Shown one piece after another: positions 62,601 to 64,000 of a DNA stretch of 64,000 bases (position 1 is its first letter; the number at the start of each line of letters is the position of its first letter). The notes beneath the pieces are model-generated. The model made no database searches, was not told the origin of the DNA, and saw only the letters and a list, made by a program, of their open reading frames with translations. Source of the DNA: UBA6244 sp963676875 (GTDB lineage Bacteria > Bacteroidota > Bacteroidia > Bacteroidales > F082); NCBI GenBank assembly GCA_963676875.1, contig OY781436.1, positions 3,286,001-3,350,000 of the forward strand, in the 5' to 3' direction. The position numbers and the translations under genes were made by a program.

Positions 62601-64000
62601 AGGAACGTTTGATAACCAAACCCTATTGCATCCCATTTATTTCCCCAGCAGTGCCGATTTATTGGCAGGACACGTGGTGCTTACCATCACGGTAGATGCA
62701 CTGGCGCCATGCACCAATTCCATCAACGATGCTTTTGTTCTCACTTTTGTTCCAGAACCCGAAGTGAATGCCGGTGTGGACGAAGTTATCTGTGAAAATG
62801 AAGACATCACCATCACTTCTGCCTGGGCAACCCATGCCGCTACCTATCAATGGAGTACTTCAGGAACAGGAGTTTTTGTTGCGGGCAATACCCTAACGCC
62901 GACCTATCAACCAAGTTTGGACGACATCAACCTAGGTTCGGTGGTGCTCACCGTCACAGGATTTGGAAATCCTCCCTGTGCCGAGGTCACCGATGATATG
63001 ACCCTGTTGATTGTCCCGGGTCCTCAGGCGGATGCCGGAGCAGATGCCACCATTTGCGAAAGCGGCAATTTTATTGTCACCGGAGCCAGTGCTTCCGATT
63101 ATTCTTCCCTTAACTGGACAACATCCGGTACCGGAACCTTCGCCAACGCAGCCACCCTGACCCCCACCTATACCCCAAGTGCACAGGATATTGCAGCAGG
63201 AAGCGTTATTCTTACGCTGGAAGCCTTTGCCAATGCACCTTGCGTTGTGTCCACAACGAGCAGCATGCAGTTGACCATCAATTCCGCACCCACCGTGGAC
63301 GCCGGAAGCGATGGAAGTGTTTGTGAACCCATGACATTTAGTGTGACAGGTGCCGATGCCACCAATTATTCGACTATCCTATGGACCACGAGCGGTTCGG
63401 GTAACTTTTTGAACAACAATGTGTTGGATGCAGTTTATGTTCCCAGTATTGCCGATTATCAGGCAGGAAGCGTGATCCTCACCCTGCGTGCCGATGCATT
63501 GGCACCTTGCATTGGATTTGTGACCGATGATTTGGTACTCAGTCTGCAGGCTTTCCCACTGGTGGATGCCGGTCCCGATGAAGCCATTTGTGAAGATGGA
63601 TCGTACACAGTTACCGGAGCTAGTGCCAGCGATTATGTCAATTTGTTCTGGACAACCACCGGAACGGGCGTTCTGATGGGTAACACCACCCTGACCCCCA
63701 CCTATACACCAAGTGCTGCCGACGCACTGGCCGGAGGCGTTATCCTCACCCTGCATGTTGACGGCGATACCCCTTGTCAGTTGGCAGCTGAAGACCAAAT
63801 GAACTTATTGATTATCTCCAATCCGGTGGTAGATGCCGGAATCGACACCTCTTTATGTCAGGGGACTTCCTACACCGTTTCCACGGCAAGTGCCCGGCAT
63901 GCCGGTGCCGTGAGTTGGAACACCTCTGGTTCCGGAAGCTTTGTGAATGCCAACAGTCTCACACCCACCTACACCCCCAGCAGTGCTGATTTTGCAGCCG
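53668..64000 (+). CDS. Giant secreted subtilisin-like protease with tandem Ig-like repeats (3' partial)
   Basis: The frame stays open from the ATG at 53668 to the window end, 3444 codons, with no stop seen. A signal peptide (VLVLALVAVIAAVNLF) and a propeptide-like region to about residue 150 lead into a family S8 domain: Asp200 in IIDSGID, His255 in CGHGTH, oxyanion Asn344 in AAAAGNN and Ser428 in SGTSMATP. A calcium-loop-like DDDGNGYVDD lies at about 225-235. A cohesin-like sandwich (about 489-616) and a PKD-like segment (about 617-708) follow. From residue 710 there are 30 full repeats of about 89 residues plus a partial one. The C-terminus, where a T9SS signal would be expected, is outside the window. 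Expected role: surface or secreted protease with a long adhesive or spacer stalk (inference). Confidence 0.93.
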   Translation, partial: MIKHLHSRVLVLALVAVIAAVNLFSNRVHATEFQKGLTSGVVSDAVFANPETSSRVSPQDQDVSVPLSEKLKAEYKENELLVRFEAGYESNAISNLLVTNGCEILKKYTLVPDLYLVKITDGAGVPDKAARLQQLSQVFYAEPNHVLHAVETIPDDQGFAGLYGMHNTGQDGGTVDADIDAPEAWDISTGSSSVVVGIIDSGIDYDHPDLVSNMWTNPGEIPANGIDDDGNGYVDDIHGWDWAYGDSDPSDYCGHGTHCAGTVGASGNNTIGVAGVCWTVKLMALKTLNDQGSGFSSSAISALQYAAANGATLTSNSWGGGGYSTSLRSAILASNMIFAAAAGNNSSDNDASGFYPASYDCDNIISVASLTRTNSLSWFSNYGLTSVDLGAYGSDILSTKPDNPTHISFGAPGQGLSSADYGIISGTSMATPQVAGVVALMYAANSSASWSDMKTAIMGSVVPVAALSGITVTGGSINAYNALAALSVETTVSSATTCPGNVTIPIEVTNLIDVAEFSLVLDYGTTHLTYGSYQNAHSELSTGTLSVVDNAGEITIAWNSATPATIASGTLLELVFSASATGSQAVEDMVWNSTTSYYQNSLGDPLQTMFTDGQTTINPLPDDAGAISGANALCQAPVSQTYSVAVIPNATSYNWTLIPPAAGIITGTGASVTIDFDAGYTGSVSVNIVGSNACGNGNGSSLNVEIKAEPTANAGVDRDICEGSSWLLSGQATNYQSILWSNPGGDGSFDDPTILNATYTPGTFDVVNGSVSLILTAYAVAPCTVNVTDEMVLSIQHSPTVNAGLDRSVCENQTATLTGQATYYQSILWETSGDGSFSNPIQLNTIYTPGANDLSNGSVVLTLNAGPVSPCSSSVSDQLVLSFEPIPTVNAGADQDICSSGAASLVGTATNYSPFTIQWTAASGGTFSDPNSLTTDFYPSQTEIDAGVANLTLSVAGYTPCNAPVVDQVKVNITHVPVPDAGPDDGMCETEVSYHLAGATALDYTSVTWQTSGDGSFLPSHGVLNPTYFPGTQDFLLGTVELTLAASPILPCTLDETDAMILDIRPAATVDAGADQFICDNETVDLEGVATDFDPTSVEWISLGGGTFSDNNSLITTYTPSATDIFNGVANCVLRVEGNPCAAVVSDAVSITILSGGPTVDAGNPLNMCETATNIALSGSSAGTYLSLEWATDGDGVFVPNNTDLHPDYWPGSQDMANGGVRLYLTAYPMAPCAGSSIDSVDVTINFEPIVNVGADVTICENNNLYTLTGITATNYSSLLWTTSGTGVFSDPTIPEPDYTPSSADKAATFVELQLEAFPVAPCPDGAVDSKILFFDPEPTVNAGLSQTICVGDFALLAGTATNYDPNSIVWSSANGGTFSDNYSLTTTYYPSVAEMNAGVAHLTLEVSGSNSCNFVVADDLVITINAAADVNAGADMEICTSAGNVTLSGATASDYSGVTWTTAGDGVFLPSDDVLHPDYHPGTADLAAGSVLLTLTAAPNAPCTLDVSDEMTLTFQPEPTAFAGADAEICYGDTYAITDGAATYYDDVVWQTSGTGTFSSANTPTPVYTPSAADYNLGSVTLTLTAIPLAPCADNAVDDMVLTITQLATADAGADGVICEGSTFTLNGSATNYSSYSWTSSGSGTFSPTNTLTPTYTPSLSDISFGSVLITLNVVGNGSCTELTTDEALLTINQEPLVDAGPDALMCQNGGVINGSGLYYDHIVWTTSGDGFFSNDTIETPYYTPGVADILNGSVILTITGYPVSPCTNVVSDFTIITIHTYPQANAGGDASICSNTTEYSLSSATASSYTSVSWSTGGSGSFSDNSIVNPFYYPSGADAAAGFVDLTLTAYNSPCTPARSTMRLTINADPTVDAGATQSICVSDLVALTDAWAEDYSSVLWTALDGSGTFSNNTIVNPIYTPSASDYLQPSVTLRLTAYAIPPCTETVFDDITIDISEAPTVSTGLTTVTICESGTYLVTTASASNYSSVAWSTTGDGTFSDGNTLTPTYIPGPLDRITGSAVLTITAQPQNPCTVEATSEFTLFLTPEPEVNAGIDDVICEGDIFPIPTSDAQYYNTLMWTTSGSGSFDDNSILHPNYIPSASDISLGAVTLTLTATSNPPCLAIVTDEMELTIIQNVMVDAGSDAVICGDESSYFIFDATASDNSSISWTTSGDGSFNNPALLNPVYTPGSADIAAGSVTLEITAVSISPCSGFATDQMTITLNPMPVVDAGPDDVVCDNGAYTCNFSSVSFEDHVEWTTTGTGTFNNVNQLHPTYIPSSSDVSLGSVYLRITAYGDVSCSANSVSDSLELSFTLSPEAFAGPDEGICESGIVISSATAANFSTLEWTSSGTSGTIINGNTLTPTYTPSPTDIANGMVTLTLTANPNTPCAVAVTDDVIFTIHLMATVDAGADASICETDTYFLMGNATDYTSLFWTTSGDGTFSNNGTLFPTYHPGMNDIVTGSAIITLSAESIAPCTQTITDNMVLTIESLPEVSAGNSTMICVGETYTTTTAWATNYATLHWTSSGSGTFDNPDVLNTVYTPSAGDLANGGFTLTLTATANMVCGGATDTDDVYVGIQEAPTADAGSDALICAGESYTVFDADATYYSSVTWTTSGNGTFVNQNSLAPTYIPGSADINSGTVTLTLISNSIAPCFGNAQDVMIITINPGPTADAGIDDTICEGDSFTFSTASTTNNSSFLWTTLGSGAFINANTLTPTYLPDAADIAAGFVILRLTAYPTTPCTDEVYDEMILTIVPMPEVFAGADHTICQGESYGIFDATAVNQHTVSWTTSGTGNFSNSAAVNPIYYPSAADITNGFVALTITATGNTPCTTDVSDFMILTIEPAAIADAGVDDITCYNTNYTVSTASASHYASLLWTHSGAGSLINTGTLNPTYIPVAADAGNTIVLTLTAFGTPNCGDATDQMQLEIVDAPEVFAGPDASSCSNTSYQIVNSTGSNYADIFWTTSGTGTFDNQTLLHPIYFPSSADLLAGHVVLTITVDALAPCTNSINDAFVLTFVPEPEVNAGVDEVICENEDITITSAWATHAATYQWSTSGTGVFVAGNTLTPTYQPSLDDINLGSVVLTVTGFGNPPCAEVTDDMTLLIVPGPQADAGADATICESGNFIVTGASASDYSSLNWTTSGTGTFANAATLTPTYTPSAQDIAAGSVILTLEAFANAPCVVSTTSSMQLTINSAPTVDAGSDGSVCEPMTFSVTGADATNYSTILWTTSGSGNFLNNNVLDAVYVPSIADYQAGSVILTLRADALAPCIGFVTDDLVLSLQAFPLVDAGPDEAICEDGSYTVTGASASDYVNLFWTTTGTGVLMGNTTLTPTYTPSAADALAGGVILTLHVDGDTPCQLAAEDQMNLLIISNPVVDAGIDTSLCQGTSYTVSTASARHAGAVSWNTSGSGSFVNANSLTPTYTPSSADFAA
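55795..64000 (+). repeat. Array of about 89-residue coding repeats (at least 30 copies)
   Basis: Period about 268 bp. Each unit carries (P)xVDAGxDxxICE near its start, then YSSxxWTTSGxGTF, LxPTYxPSxxDixxG, VxLTLTA and a PC pair followed by DxMxLTI. Two cysteines per unit (ICE and PC) are nearly invariant and could form one disulfide per domain. Copies are diverged at the DNA level, so this is an old, selected array rather than a recent expansion. The last unit is cut by the window edge. Confidence 0.9.

Noticed and set aside
53970..63798. Many 60-240 codon ORFs in other frames within the giant gene
   Set aside because: The repeat array has the same codon pattern over and over, so the other frames show recurrent shadow ORFs with low-complexity translations.

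Overview
The window comes from the chromosome of a member of the Bacteroidota, most likely an anaerobic or fermentative relative of the Bacteroidales/Marinilabiliales. Pointers are type IX secretion (T9SS) sorting domains of both type A and type B, a PorP/SprF protein, a large TonB-dependent receptor, promoters of the Bacteroidota form (TTTG, 19-20 nt, TAnnTTTG), almost no Shine-Dalgarno sequences, and an oxygen-sensitive [FeFe] hydrogenase with all three maturases. Species was not determined.

Layout. 1-3.7 kb: the end of a PKD-repeat T9SS type B cargo protein followed at once by PorP/SprF. 3.7-12.7 kb: tRNA-Val, a serine hydrolase lipoprotein, a dipeptidyl peptidase IV, a TonB-dependent receptor and a porin-like protein. 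12.7-27.6 kb: a housekeeping block with rpsU, a Xer recombinase, a ribosome hibernation factor, tRNA-Thr/Tyr/Gly/Thr, tuf, tRNA-Trp, secE, nusG, rplK, rplA, rplJ, rplL, rpoB (TTG start) and rpoC. 27.6-29.2 kb: a DUF3467 protein, a NUDIX hydrolase and a repeat-bearing spacer. 29.2-41.5 kb: the hydrogenase island. 41.5-53.7 kb: a beta-barrel protein, a phosphoesterase, an IS1634-like element, a membrane-anchored TPR-CHAT protein, a T9SS type A protein, a thioredoxin-fold lipid/envelope-type protein and about 1.2 kb of palindromic and tandem repeats. 53.7-64.0 kb: one giant reading frame that leaves the window without a stop.

The most interesting system is the hydrogenase island, ten genes on one strand: receiver, hydC, hydB, hydA, a sensor kinase carrying a hydrogenase-like domain, receiver, receiver-kinase, hydG, hydF, hydE. 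HydA keeps every H-cluster and Fe-S ligand of the Clostridium pasteurianum CpI type, and even the residue numbering matches. HydB and HydC are NuoF- and NuoE-like, which fits an NAD(P)-linked, probably electron-bifurcating trimer. The kinase joins two [4Fe-4S] motifs, a hydrogenase-like domain that keeps the four Cys ligands but has Asp in place of the proton-transfer Cys, a further Fe-S domain and a histidine kinase. I read this as a built-in H2 or redox sensor. None of the three receivers has a DNA-binding output, so where the signal goes is open.

The second highlight is the giant protein: a signal peptide, a complete subtilisin-type protease (Asp200/His255/Ser428), a cohesin-like and a PKD-like segment, and then at least 30 tandem repeats of about 89 residues, each with two cysteines. 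It lacks a stop codon in the window, so it is easily missed by ORF callers that require closed frames.

The window also records a clean transposition: the IS element sits inside a roughly 100-bp palindromic repeat whose uninterrupted copy lies near 4 kb, which fixes the element's ends and its TTAA target duplication.
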